A DNA stretch of 64,000 nucleotides, from the NCBI RefSeq assembly GCF_944801835.1, contig NZ_CALYLN010000002.1, positions 62,001 through 126,000 of the forward strand, given 5' to 3'. This stretch comes from Bartonella sp. B1099 (GTDB lineage Bacteria; Pseudomonadota; Alphaproteobacteria; Rhizobiales; Rhizobiaceae). Shown piece after piece: positions 1 through 8,985 of this stretch (positions within the stretch are counted from its first letter, which is position 1; each line of letters opens with the position of its first letter). The translations under genes were made by a program, and so were the position numbers. The notes under the pieces are model-generated. The model ran no database searches. It was not told the DNA's origin and saw nothing but the letters and a program-made list of their open reading frames with translations.

Positions 1-180
1 AGGATGAAATTTTATCATGAGAAAATTATAAAAATTAGAATTATTTTAAAAAATAAAATAACTTTGATTGAAATTTTAGCACTTTGGCTATAGCCTTAAG
101 AAATAACTTGCTTAATTTTAATTTTGTAAAAACAAGACTTTTAGTTACCGGTTTTTGATGCCAAAAAATGGAGAAGATTT
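1..180. other. Upstream region of the suf operon
   Basis: This AT-rich leader precedes sufB. A good Shine-Dalgarno match (ggagaag, about 170-176) sits just before the sufB ATG. The operon promoter presumably lies here, but I could not assign -35/-10 hexamers or an iron-regulator box with confidence. No coding sequence is visible. Confidence 0.4.
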
Positions 181-1692
181 ATGCCGGCAGTACAAGAAAC
201 GATACGCCAAGTCCGTGAAATAGATGTTGACCAATATAAATATGGCTTTGAAACGAAAATTAAAACGGATAAAGCGCCGAAAGGTTTAAATGAAGATATT
301 ATTAAATTTATTTCTGCTAAAAAAAATGAGCCTGAATGGATGTTAACATGGCGCTTACAAGCTTACCGTCGTTGGCTGACAATGCAAGAGCCTCATTGGG
401 CGCGTCTTGAGTATCCTAAAATTGATTTTCAGGAGCTTTATTATTATGCTGCTCCTAAAGATCATACGGGACCAAAATCTTTGGACGAAGTGGATCCTGA
501 GTTATTAGCAACATACGAAAAACTTGGTATTCCTCTTAAGGAACAAGAGATTTTAGCAGGGGTAAGAAAACAGTCTGATCCTTCTACTTTTGATGACAGT
601 GTGTCTGTATCGGGGCAGGTGGCTGTTGATGCGGTTTTTGATTCTGTTTCGGTTGTGACAACATTTAAAAAAGAGTTGGCCCGTGCTGGTGTAATTTTTT
701 GCTCTATTTCAGAGGCAATTATTGAACATCCTGAGCTTATTAAAGAATATTTGGGAACAGTTGTACCAGTAGGGGACAATTATTATGCAGCCTTAAATGC
801 AGCTGTTTTTACTGATGGTTCATTTGTTTATATTCCCAAAGGGATTCGTTGTCCTATGGAGCTTTCAACTTATTTTAGAATTAATGAACGCAATACAGGG
901 CAATTTGAGCGAACATTGATTATTGCTGCTGAAGATTCCTATGTTTCTTATCTTGAAGGGTGTACAGCTCCCCAACGTGATGAAAACCAACTTCATGCTG
1001 CTGTCGTTGAGCTTATTGCACTTGAAAATGCAGAGATTAAATATTCTACAGTACAAAACTGGTACCCTGGCGATAAAGAGGGAAAGGGCGGTATTTATAA
1101 TTTTGTGACGAAGCGTGGAGATTGTAGAGGACATAACTCTAAAATTTCATGGACACAAGTTGAGACTGGTTCTGCGATTACTTGGAAATATCCATCCTGT
1201 TTACTCCGTGGTAATAATGCGCGTGGAGAATTTTATTCTATTGCTGTTGCAAACGGTTACCAACAAATTGATTCCGGTACAAAAATGATTCATTTAGGAA
1301 AAAATACCTCCAGTCGTATTATTTCCAAAGGCATTTCTGCTGGTTTTTCAAATAACACTTATCGAGGACAAGTCACAGCCCATCGAAAAGCACAAAATGC
1401 ACGTAACTTTACACAATGTGATAGTTTGTTAATCGGGAATGATTGTGGGGCACATACAGTGCCTTATATTGAAGCAAAAAACGCAACAGCTCAATTTGAA
1501 CATGAAGCCACCACATCAAAAATTTCTGATGACCAACTTTTTTATGTTATGCAGAGAGGAATTTCCGAAGAAGAGGCAATAGCATTAATTGTCAATGGTT
1601 TTGTAAAAGAAGTTATTCAAAAACTTCCCATGGAGTTTGCTGTTGAGGCACAAAAGCTTATTGGTATTAGCCTTGAGGGAAGTGTTGGATAA
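181..1692 (+). CDS. sufB: Fe-S cluster assembly scaffold protein SufB
   Basis: SufB is the cytosolic scaffold subunit of the SufBCD complex, on which Fe-S clusters are built from sulfur delivered by the SufS cysteine desulfurase. The 503-residue product is slightly longer than typical SufB. Its C-terminal beta-helix core contains the [10 protein letters not shown] segment with Cys413 and the HEATTSK segment with Glu442. Their 29-residue spacing matches the Cys405/Glu434 pair implicated in cluster assembly in E. coli SufB. The start has a strong ribosome site. It is the first gene of sufB-sufC-sufD-sufS-sufT, with a 160-base gap before sufC that holds only very short reading frames. Identification is secure. 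Confidence 0.97.
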   Translation: MPAVQETIRQVREIDVDQYKYGFETKIKTDKAPKGLNEDIIKFISAKKNEPEWMLTWRLQAYRRWLTMQEPHWARLEYPKIDFQELYYYAAPKDHTGPKSLDEVDPELLATYEKLGIPLKEQEILAGVRKQSDPSTFDDSVSVSGQVAVDAVFDSVSVVTTFKKELARAGVIFCSISEAIIEHPELIKEYLGTVVPVGDNYYAALNAAVFTDGSFVYIPKGIRCPMELSTYFRINERNTGQFERTLIIAAEDSYVSYLEGCTAPQRDENQLHAAVVELIALENAEIKYSTVQNWYPGDKEGKGGIYNFVTKRGDCRGHNSKISWTQVETGSAITWKYPSCLLRGNNARGEFYSIAVANGYQQIDSGTKMIHLGKNTSSRIISKGISAGFSNNTYRGQVTAHRKAQNARNFTQCDSLLIGNDCGAHTVPYIEAKNATAQFEHEATTSKISDDQLFYVMQRGISEEEAIALIVNGFVKEVIQKLPMEFAVEAQKLIGISLEGSVG

Positions 1693-1852
1693 TTTTATTT
1701 AATGAGAGAAATCGAAGACTTGATGCAAAAAGGCTGTAACAGTAGAAAATAATGTAAAAAATGACCTTTATGGTGATTACGAAAGAGATGGATGTTAAGG
1801 CAAAATACTACGCATTGGTATCTGAAAAAAACAGCCAAAACAGGATTTAATG

Positions 1853-2608
1853 ATGTTAGAGATAAAAAATTTACGCGCCTGCATTGCCGGGACTGATACA
1901 GAAGTTATTCGTGGTTTAAACTTGACGGTTCAAGATGGAGAGGTTGCCGCGATCATGGGACAAAATGGTGCCGGAAAATCAACTTTGTCTTATTTGCTAG
2001 CTGGTCGTGATGATTATGAAGTAATAGAAGGCGATATTCTCTATAATGGCCAATCAATTTTAGAAATGGATCCAGCAGAACGTGCTGCATATGGTATTTT
2101 TCTTGCATTTCAATATCCAATGGAAATACCAGGGGTGGCGACGATGGAATTTTTAAAAGTCGCAATGAATTCTCAACGCAAAGCACGTGGTGATGAAGAG
2201 CTTAAAATTCCTGAATTTATAAAATATGTTAAAGAGGTTTCAGCGAAACTTGAAATCGATATGGATATGCTAAAACGTCCATTAAATGTAGGTTTTTCAG
2301 GGGGAGAAAAAAAACGCGCTGAAATTTTACAAATGGCACTTCTTGAACCTAAACTTTGCATTTTAGATGAAACGGATTCTGGTTTAGATATTGATGCATT
2401 AAAAATTGTTGCAGATGGTGTTAATAAACTTCGGGATTCAAAACGTTCATTTTTGGTGATTACCCATTATCAACGGCTACTTAATTATATTATTCCTGAT
2501 ACGGTACATGTTCTCTATAAAGGACGAATTATTAAAAGCGGAGACAAATCCTTAGCGCTTTATTTAGAGCAAAATGGGTATGCTGACCTTATCAAGGAGG
2601 CGGTTTGA
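1853..2608 (+). CDS. sufC: Fe-S cluster assembly ATPase SufC
   Basis: SufC is the ABC-type ATPase that drives conformational change of the SufB-SufD scaffold. Visible motifs are Walker A GQNGAGKS (residues 36-43), the signature FSGGEKKR (near residue 148) and Walker B CILDETDSGLD (near residue 170), in the usual order for a 251-residue SufC. There are no membrane segments, as expected for this non-transport ABC protein. Two ATGs lie in tandem at 1850 and 1853. The second is preferred because it gives MLEIKNL and a seven-base spacing from the AGGA at 1842. sufD starts eight bases after the stop. Confidence 0.97.
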   Translation: MLEIKNLRACIAGTDTEVIRGLNLTVQDGEVAAIMGQNGAGKSTLSYLLAGRDDYEVIEGDILYNGQSILEMDPAERAAYGIFLAFQYPMEIPGVATMEFLKVAMNSQRKARGDEELKIPEFIKYVKEVSAKLEIDMDMLKRPLNVGFSGGEKKRAEILQMALLEPKLCILDETDSGLDIDALKIVADGVNKLRDSKRSFLVITHYQRLLNYIIPDTVHVLYKGRIIKSGDKSLALYLEQNGYADLIKEAV

Positions 2609-2615
2609 GGGTATT

Positions 2616-3878
2616 ATGAAGATACAGCAAAACTTATTAGCGGTTGAAGAGGATTTACTTAGTAAATTTAATCAGTATATCAATGACCTACCGGGTGATA
2701 AAGCTGTGAAAGCAATCCGCAAGAAAGCTATTGATCAGTTTCAAACAACACGTCTTCCTTCTCGTAAAATCGAAAATTGGCATTATACCAATCTGCGCAC
2801 GTTACTGAAGTCTGTGAGCGATTTTTCAAAAGACCAAGACAATCAATCGGTTGATGCATTACTTTCAGAAAGCGCTGTTTTTTCCATGAACAATGGAAAA
2901 ATAGCGGCGCAGTCAAAGGTCGACAAGATTACAGTAAAACGCCTTTCAGATGCATTAGAAGACAATTCTGTACCGATAGATCAAAACATTTCTGATGAGG
3001 ATTTTATTGGGCAATTAAATACAGCTTTCGTTACAGAGGGTTGGCTTTTTCACATTCCTGAAAATACAAAGTTAAATAGGCCCATTGAATTACAAAATAT
3101 ACAAATGGGAGGGCAATCTCATACTTTTTCAGACATAAAAGTTGATAAAAATAGTCAAGTTATGTTTATTGAACATCAGGTTGGCAATGATCAAGAAACC
3201 TTTGTCAGTTCAATATTTTCATTAAATATTGCCGCTCATAGTGAAGTTACATGGATTCTTATTCGCAATCGTGGTTGTAATTCTACGCAGTTTGGTCGAT
3301 TGCGTGCCGTTCTTGCTCAAGGAGCAAAATTATCACTTTATGTCATTAATATAGGGAGTCAACTCAATCGTCAGGAAGTCGATATTGAGTTACAGGGAGA
3401 AAAATCTGATTTTCAATTACGTGTTATAAATTTACTATCAGGACAAACCCATAGTGATCTTACAATGACTGTTCGTCACGTGGAAGAAAATTCAACATCA
3501 ACTGAAATTATACGCAATGTTGTTACAGATAAGGCTGTGGGTGTTTTTCAAGGCATCATACGTGTTGCTCAAAAAGCGCAAAAAACAGATGCACGCATGG
3601 CTTGCAATAGCCTTATCCTTTCAGATGATGCAGAATTTAATGCAAAGCCTGAACTGGAAATTTTTGCCGATGATGTTGCCTGCGGTCATGGCGCGACAGT
3701 TGCTAATATTAATCATGATTATCTTTTCTATCTCATGGCGCGCGGTATTCCTTTTAAAATGGCTCGTGCTCTTTTGATTAAAGGATTTATTGCCGAGCTT
3801 ATTGATGACATCCAGCAAGAGAATATCCAGACTGTTTTGGAGAATATCATTGGTCAATGGCTTGAAAAAAATGTTTAA
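2616..3878 (+). CDS. sufD: Fe-S cluster assembly protein SufD
   Basis: SufD is the paralogous partner of SufB in the SufBC2D scaffold complex. It is 420 residues long from the ATG at 2616. An in-frame ATG at 2574 would overlap sufC by 35 bases and is unlikely. The conserved C-terminal CGHGATV segment carries His358, which corresponds to His360 of E. coli SufD, a residue implicated in iron acquisition at the SufB-SufD interface. The C-terminal ARALLIKGFI stretch also resembles the matching SufB segment. The 3' end lies ten bases before the preferred sufS start, so the two are probably translated from one transcript. Confidence 0.95.
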   Translation: MKIQQNLLAVEEDLLSKFNQYINDLPGDKAVKAIRKKAIDQFQTTRLPSRKIENWHYTNLRTLLKSVSDFSKDQDNQSVDALLSESAVFSMNNGKIAAQSKVDKITVKRLSDALEDNSVPIDQNISDEDFIGQLNTAFVTEGWLFHIPENTKLNRPIELQNIQMGGQSHTFSDIKVDKNSQVMFIEHQVGNDQETFVSSIFSLNIAAHSEVTWILIRNRGCNSTQFGRLRAVLAQGAKLSLYVINIGSQLNRQEVDIELQGEKSDFQLRVINLLSGQTHSDLTMTVRHVEENSTSTEIIRNVVTDKAVGVFQGIIRVAQKAQKTDARMACNSLILSDDAEFNAKPELEIFADDVACGHGATVANINHDYLFYLMARGIPFKMARALLIKGFIAELIDDIQQENIQTVLENIIGQWLEKNV

Positions 3879-3888
3879 GAGAGAAAAA

Positions 3889-5133
3889 ATGGAAAATGAC
3901 GTACAAACATTCAATTATAATGTCGATGAAATTCGACGTGATTTTCCTCTTTTGCATCATCAATTTTATGGAAAGCGATTAGCCTATCTTGATAGTGGTG
4001 CTTCTGCTCAAAAACCACAATCAGTACTCAATGCAATGAATAATTATTATCACTATCGTTATGCTAATGTGCATAGGGGAATGTATTTTTTAGCCAATGC
4101 AGCAACACAATCCTATGAAAATTCTCGTAAAACTGTTCGTCTTTTTTTAAATGCTCAAAAAACTGAAGAAATCGTTTTTACGAAAAATGCAACGGAAGCG
4201 ATTAATACGGTTGCTTATGGTTGGGCGATGCCCAAACTCAAGGAAGGTGATGAGATTGTTCTAACGATCATGGAACATCATGCAAATATCATCCCTTGGC
4301 ATTTTCTGCGTGAACAAAAAGGGATTAAACTTATTTTTGTGCCTGTTGATGAAAATGGGGTTCTGCATATTGAAGATTTCCAAAAGGCTTTAAGTGAAAA
4401 AACGCGGCTTGTCGCTATAACACATATGTCTAATATATTAGGGACTGTACCTCCTGTTAAAGAGATGATTAAGCAAGCACATCAAAATTCTATTCCTGTT
4501 CTTGTTGATGGTTCTCAAGGAGCAATACATTTAACCGTTGATGTACAAGATCTCGATTGTGATTGGTATGTCTTTACAGGACATAAGCTTTATGGTCCCA
4601 CAGGTGTTGGTGTTCTTTATGGTAAGGAACATCGGTTAGAGGAAATGCGTCCTTTTCAAGGAGGAGGTGAAATGATCGAGGAGGTAACAACCGATAAGGT
4701 TCTTTATAATGCTCCTCCTTATCGTTTTGAAGCAGGTACACCTCCTATCGTTGAAGCTATTGGATTAGCTGCGGCTATTGACTATATACAAGAGAAAGGT
4801 CTCCGTACAATTCATGCCCATGAAATGTCCCTTTCAGCTTATGCGCATGAAAAGCTTAAAACCGTTGAATCATTGCGTATTTATGGTAGCTCTCCTAATA
4901 AAGGCGCTATTATATCATTTGTAATTGAAGGGATTCACGCTCATGATATTGCTATGTTTATTGATAGAAAAGGAGTTGCAATCCGTGCGGGAACTCATTG
5001 TGCGCAGCCTTTATTACAGCATTTTGGTTTAACATCTATTTGTCGTGCATCGTTAGCCATGTATAATACTCAAGAGGATATAGATCAATTAGTCGAAGCA
5101 TTAAAAGAAACAAGGACATTTTTTAATGGGTGA
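3889..5133 (+). CDS. sufS: Cysteine desulfurase SufS (group II NifS-like)
   Basis: SufS is a pyridoxal-phosphate enzyme that converts L-cysteine to alanine and passes the sulfane sulfur to the SUF scaffold. The 414-residue product has the PLP-binding lysine in TGHKLYGPTG (Lys233) and the catalytic cysteine in RAGTHCAQP (Cys371). The latter is the short-loop form of group II enzymes. Further upstream starts at 3790 and 3871 lie inside sufD or on its stop. The ATG at 3889 is chosen because it follows an aagagag ribosome site and gives a normal N-terminus. The gene overlaps sufT by eight bases. No SufE is visible in this window, so the sulfur acceptor must be encoded elsewhere or be absent. Confidence 0.95.
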   Translation: MENDVQTFNYNVDEIRRDFPLLHHQFYGKRLAYLDSGASAQKPQSVLNAMNNYYHYRYANVHRGMYFLANAATQSYENSRKTVRLFLNAQKTEEIVFTKNATEAINTVAYGWAMPKLKEGDEIVLTIMEHHANIIPWHFLREQKGIKLIFVPVDENGVLHIEDFQKALSEKTRLVAITHMSNILGTVPPVKEMIKQAHQNSIPVLVDGSQGAIHLTVDVQDLDCDWYVFTGHKLYGPTGVGVLYGKEHRLEEMRPFQGGGEMIEEVTTDKVLYNAPPYRFEAGTPPIVEAIGLAAAIDYIQEKGLRTIHAHEMSLSAYAHEKLKTVESLRIYGSSPNKGAIISFVIEGIHAHDIAMFIDRKGVAIRAGTHCAQPLLQHFGLTSICRASLAMYNTQEDIDQLVEALKETRTFFNG

Positions 5134-5527
5134 GTTAATAGAAGAGCGTCATTCTACAGAATCTGCTAAAATTGTAAGCGAAAATGAAAAATCTTACATA
5201 TCAGCAATTCCCGCAGACGAAATTGATCGTATGACGAATGATATTATTGCTGCTCTTAAAACAGTTTATGATCCAGAGATTCCTGCTGATATTTATGAGC
5301 TAGGACTGATTTATCGTATTGATATTGAAGATGATCGTTCAGTAAAAATTGAAATGACTCTTACAGCGCCAGGCTGTCCTGTTGCCGGTGAAATGCCAGG
5401 ATGGGTAGAAAATGCTGTCAGTGCCGTTGAAGGGGTTTCGCATGTTGAAGTCACAATGACTTTTGATCCACCGTGGACACCTGAGTGTATGTCAGAAGAA
5501 GCGCAAATTGCTGTCGGATGGTATTAA
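5126..5527 (+). CDS. sufT: SUF system assembly protein SufT (DUF59/MIP18 family)
   Basis: This 133-residue protein contains a single MIP18/DUF59 domain, with the family DPEIP motif (Asp49) and the conserved APGCP segment with Cys84. SufT homologues support Fe-S cluster maturation or carriage in bacteria that use SUF. About 40 poorly conserved residues precede the domain. Its start overlaps the end of sufS by eight bases, implying translational coupling. In many alphaproteobacteria a sufA-type carrier gene follows. Here the gene is followed instead by a truncated methyltransferase, so the operon appears to end at this point. Confidence 0.93.
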   Translation: MGELIEERHSTESAKIVSENEKSYISAIPADEIDRMTNDIIAALKTVYDPEIPADIYELGLIYRIDIEDDRSVKIEMTLTAPGCPVAGEMPGWVENAVSAVEGVSHVEVTMTFDPPWTPECMSEEAQIAVGWY

Positions 5528-5584
5528 CAATACTGTTCATGAGTACATCGTTTTTCGCAAACAGTTGGATTTAAAAACGATCAC

Positions 5585-5764
5585 ATGCATTATAATAAAC
5601 CAAAATTAGAACTTAACTGGATTGGAAAAGGGAAACACCCCAAACTGGAACCTCGCATCTTATTAGAAGATCTTGAAAAGTCTTATCATGCTTTGCATCA
5701 AATATCATCTCAGGATATTTTTGATAAAAAACAATCTTACTTTTTTTATATGAAAAAAACTTAA
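5585..5764 (+). pseudogene. N-terminal remnant of a site-specific DNA methyltransferase (Mod type)
   Basis: A 59-codon reading frame begins KPKLELNWIGKGKHPKLEPR and continues with ILLEDLEKSYHA and DIFD. This is very like the extreme N-terminus of type III Mod / site-specific adenine methyltransferases, as I recall them. The resemblance stops near residue 48, just before the family would reach its SAM-binding and catalytic DPPY motifs, and the frame then ends after SYFFYMKKT. At least 90% of the gene is missing. It lies 57 bases after sufT and 76 bases before an HrgA-like gene, a type of neighbour often found beside such methyltransferases. The identification is by motif memory only. Confidence 0.72.
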
Positions 5765-5840
5765 ACAGTTTATGGTTTTTTCTTTTGAAAAATCTGAATA
5801 GAGTGGGATATCTAGAGGATAAAAGGGAACGATTCTACAT

Positions 5841-6779
5841 ATGACTTTGAATTTAACAAACACTGTTTTTAATTTTTTAAAGAAAAACCCAACAAAAAAA
5901 TTTACTGCGCGAGAAATTGCTCAATGGATATTTGAAAATTATCCAGAAAAATGCCACCAAAAACAAAAGCGTTCAACGGCAACAGTTACTCCTCTTAAAA
6001 ATGATACAGCTCTTATCCAGCAAATTGTCGCAGAAATAGGATCTCAGAGACCTCAATTACAAAAGCGTTATCCAGAAATTAAAACCACTGAAGGACGACC
6101 ACGGCAGTATTATTTTACAGAACAATCAGATAGAGCTGAAATTGATGCAGTAGAAGACAATACAGAGAGTAGAATAGAAAATGCCTCTATTAAAGAGTAT
6201 GATCTTTATCCATTATTATCTAAATTTTTATGGTCAGAACTTGCAGTTTACAGTAAGCGTATTAATGAGAAACGTTCTTGTAATAAACATAGTGCCGGTG
6301 GGAATAAATGGCTTTATCCAGATCTCGTTGGGATACAAGATTTAAGTAAAGAGTGGAACCGTGAAATCAAAGAGTGCGTTTTGCAATATTTTGATAAAAA
6401 GACAAAGCTCTGGTCTTTTGAAGTCAAAATTCTCATCAATCGTTCAAATTTACGAAAAGCATTTTTTCAAACAGTGAGTAATTCTTCGTGGGCTAATTTC
6501 AGTTATTTAGTTGCTAGTGAAGTTGAAGGTGTTGATACATTAAAAGAGCTTCGGATGCTTTCAAGTTTGCATGGGATTGGATTTATAAGGCTCGACAAGG
6601 AAAATGCTTCCGAGAGTGAGATCATAATTCCAGCTAAAGAACGGAGTGATATTGATTGGGATACCGCTAATAGACTAGTGGATGAAAATAAAGACTTTCT
6701 TCATTATATTAAACTCATTCGTCAATTTTATCAAACTGGCGAGATGCGTCCATCCGATTGGGATCATATGTATCTATGA
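5841..6779 (+). CDS. HrgA/COG2958-like protein with N-terminal winged helix
   Basis: The 312-residue protein starts with a probable HARE-type winged-helix domain (about residues 5-80, including KKFTAREIAQWIFENYP and EGRPRQYYF). A C-terminal domain (about 110-300) has KWLYPDLVGIQ, LWSFEVKI and ASEVEGVDTLKELRMLS segments. This layout matches the COG2958/HrgA family. In Helicobacter pylori hrgA can replace the HpyIII restriction endonuclease gene. The PDLVG...FEVK arrangement is compatible with a nuclease-like fold, but no activity is established. The gene is intact, unlike the methyltransferase stub upstream, so it may be the surviving part of a restriction-modification locus. Function remains unknown. 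Confidence 0.75.
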   Translation: MTLNLTNTVFNFLKKNPTKKFTAREIAQWIFENYPEKCHQKQKRSTATVTPLKNDTALIQQIVAEIGSQRPQLQKRYPEIKTTEGRPRQYYFTEQSDRAEIDAVEDNTESRIENASIKEYDLYPLLSKFLWSELAVYSKRINEKRSCNKHSAGGNKWLYPDLVGIQDLSKEWNREIKECVLQYFDKKTKLWSFEVKILINRSNLRKAFFQTVSNSSWANFSYLVASEVEGVDTLKELRMLSSLHGIGFIRLDKENASESEIIIPAKERSDIDWDTANRLVDENKDFLHYIKLIRQFYQTGEMRPSDWDHMYL

Positions 6780-7375
6780 GGAGTATTAAAAAACTCTATT
6801 AAAAAAAACTCTTTTGTTCAGAGCAACAGAAAATGACTCTAATTATTTTTTTACGGGTTATATTGATTTATAAATGATAATTATCCTTTTGAAACTTAAA
6901 TGAGAGATTAAAATATTGCAACATTCAATTGTTTCAAACCATCTTATATTGATGTTGAATCAATTAAAACTTTTTCGCATACATCAAGTTCTGTTTGGAA
7001 CATTCTATTTTTGTACGTCGGGCGTGATTTCATTAGATACTAGATTTAATGATTATAATTTATTACAAATTTTCTGTTGTAGAGAGTAAAATAAAGCCTT
7101 GTTGCTTTGTTTATATCATGCATTGAAAATATTGCTTCCTCATATTGAAGTCTTCTTACAGAGAAAACATACAGCTGTTTTTTAGATTTAATTGCTGTTC
7201 GTTTTGATTATATTAAGTTTTTTGTTATCCACATTAAATATCCAAAAAAATATCGATTTATAATATTCCCATAGGTTACTTAACTTATTAAAATGGATTT
7301 AAAAATAAATTTCTATCACATGTTATAATAAAGGGAGTGTATACTGTCACAGTTTACTACAATTCTCTCTTTTAT
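6780..7375. other. AT-rich spacer with possible coding relic
   Basis: This stretch separates two convergent genes. Around 6918-7040 on the plus strand one frame reads plausible protein (including KPSYIDVESIKTFSHTSSSV and FLYVGRDFIRY), but it has no start codon in context and is bounded by stops. It could be a decayed gene of the adjoining restriction-modification locus or chance. No clear terminator was found. Confidence 0.3.
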
Positions 7376-7900
7376 TTATTCAATAATACCGCATGCCATG
7401 CGTGCACCACCTCCACCAAGGGGTAATGGTTTATCTGATTGATTATCAGCCCCTAAATGAATGATTAATGAGTGTCCTGTAATTTCAGAGATTTTTTTCA
7501 ATCGTGGAGCAAGAACACTCATCATGGCATTCCCTTGCTTATCAACATAAAGTGCTGGTAAATCACCAAGATGACCATCGATATTATAAGCTCCTAAATG
7601 TTTTCCGGTATGTTCAGGATCATAATGTCCACCTGCACTTCCACCAATTATGCCATCTTTTGTATCACATGAAGGATTTGTATGGACATGAAAACCATGC
7701 ATTCCTTCTGGTAAAGTCGATAAATTAGGGATAAAAACCAAACCGTATGTGTTTTCTTCGATTTTAATGCTACCAATAAGCTTTTTGGAATTATTATCTT
7801 CTAGTTTATAAATATTTACTGTTGTTGATAGTGCTAAAGCAGAGTTTTTATGCATTAAAAACGCCATAAAAACAAATAATGAGAGTAAATATTTTTTCAT
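7376..7900 (-). CDS. sodC: Periplasmic Cu/Zn superoxide dismutase
   Basis: SodC dismutates superoxide in the periplasm and helps intracellular or blood-borne bacteria withstand host oxidative burst. From the ATG at 7900 the product is 174 residues. It begins with a clear signal peptide (MKKYLLSLFVFMAFLMH to ALA) and continues with a full Cu/Zn SOD domain. Copper and zinc ligands lie in HGFHVH, the GGHYDPEHTGKH block, GHLGDLP and the later SLIIHLGAD histidine. The disulfide cysteines are in NPSCD and MACGIIE. An in-frame ATG three codons upstream (7909) is possible but would add residues before the lysines of the signal peptide. It is monocistronic. Confidence 0.95.
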   Translation of the reverse strand: MKKYLLSLFVFMAFLMHKNSALALSTTVNIYKLEDNNSKKLIGSIKIEENTYGLVFIPNLSTLPEGMHGFHVHTNPSCDTKDGIIGGSAGGHYDPEHTGKHLGAYNIDGHLGDLPALYVDKQGNAMMSVLAPRLKKISEITGHSLIIHLGADNQSDKPLPLGGGGARMACGIIE

Positions 7901-8318
7901 AAAATACATTTATACTTACTTTAAATAAATCTAATCTATCAAAATAGTCTTAATTTAAATATTTTATTAGTAATACATATTATTAAAAACAAAAATATCC
8001 TAAATTTAACTTTAAAAAAATAAACTACATAGAAATATTAATTCTTATAAAGAATAAATAAATTAAAGTGTATTTTTAAACATAACTTTTATTTTTTGAG
8101 CTATAAAAATATAGCTGTTATAGGTGGATAATTATATCTCGCTTACATTTCTTCAAGGGATGCTTTAAAAAATATATTTTTTTGAGATATATTAAGAAAT
8201 TAATCAAGCAATTTTAATAAGTTATCTAATAATATGATGATCATTTCAGCAAAAAACAGAGCATATAATTTGGTTAATGTTTTAATGTTCTGTTCATAGA
8301 AAAAATGACAATAGCTTT
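7901..8318. other. AT-rich intergenic region
   Basis: This region holds the presumed sodC promoter at its left end and lies downstream of the small envelope-gene pair at its right end. It is very AT-rich, and I see no gene, repeat or convincing terminator. Confidence 0.4.
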
Positions 8319-8648
8319 CTATTCATTGCGAAATTTATAAGAGAAAGGACGACTATGATTGATATAAATTTCCCATAAAATACAGCATATACCAACATTC
8401 ACGCCCATTCCGGATCCTATCAGCGCTCCTATTATTGTTCCGGCAGAAAGTGCTACTCCTATACCCATTGCAATAAGTGGACCAAATCCTGGAAGGGCAA
8501 TGTAACCATAAGTAGCAAGAGTTGCTGCGATTGCTCCTGATATGCTACCATTTAAACCGCCAATGAAAGCAAATTCTTTAATAGAATGATAGCACTTTTT
8601 GAAAAAATTTTTCTTACAACGATGAATAGAAGTTTTAAACTCAATCAT
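8319..8648 (-). CDS. Small glycine-zipper membrane protein
   Basis: The family is not recognised. The predicted 109-residue product has a basic N-terminal third (KTSIHRCKKNFFKKC) followed by a long glycine- and alanine-rich hydrophobic stretch (residues about 30-90). Its spaced GxxxG-type patterns, such as GGLNGSISGAIAA and GALIGSGMGVNVG, form a glycine-zipper arrangement able to form two or three tightly packed membrane helices. The chosen ATG at 8648 overlaps the stop of the preceding gene by eight bases, implying coupled translation. ATGs at 8663 and 8693 are alternatives. Glycine-zipper proteins include envelope proteins and toxins, and nothing here separates these options. Confidence 0.6.
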   Translation of the reverse strand: MIEFKTSIHRCKKNFFKKCYHSIKEFAFIGGLNGSISGAIAATLATYGYIALPGFGPLIAMGIGVALSAGTIIGALIGSGMGVNVGICCILWEIYINHSRPFSYKFRNE

Positions 8649-8985
8649 ATTTTTTTCTTTCATTTTGAATGCTAACTGTTCCTGAATAGTCAACGGACAC
8701 GAAAAAATGGGACTTTTTAAATTTTACTAAAGCACGCCAAATGCCTTTGTCATCTAAACGCAATCGTTTAATGTTCTCAAAACCGTTTTGCATAAGACAA
8801 TTTTTAATTTGTGAAGCAGTAAATGAATTCTGACCTGTTTTAGTGACATTTTGACTGGAGCTATAGGTAAAGGTTTGACAATAAGGAAGTTGAAAAACTT
8901 CACTGATTGAAGTCGTGACGATCAATGAAACACATACAATCATCATAAAAAAAACACTTAATTTCAAAATGTTATTTAGGTTCAT
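8641..8985 (-). CDS. Small exported protein with PepSY-like C-terminus
   Basis: The 114-residue product begins with a signal peptide or membrane anchor (ILKLSVFFMMIVCVSLIV) followed by a periplasmic domain. The last 45 residues (NGFENIKRLRLDDKGIWRAL to VDYSGTVSIQNE) have the helix plus beta-hairpin pattern of PepSY-type domains, where a basic/acidic strand is followed by a Gly-containing turn. That reading is an inference from pattern. It is the upstream member of a two-gene unit with the glycine-zipper gene. The cytoplasm-external location of both products suggests a shared envelope role. Confidence 0.6.
   Translation of the reverse strand: MNLNNILKLSVFFMMIVCVSLIVTTSISEVFQLPYCQTFTYSSSQNVTKTGQNSFTASQIKNCLMQNGFENIKRLRLDDKGIWRALVKFKKSHFFVSVDYSGTVSIQNERKKYD

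Noticed and set aside
1693-1849. Two very short frames (about 16 and 20 codons) between sufB and sufC
   Set aside because: They are too short and without homology. The spacer may be a remnant or an mRNA structure, but nothing supports a gene.
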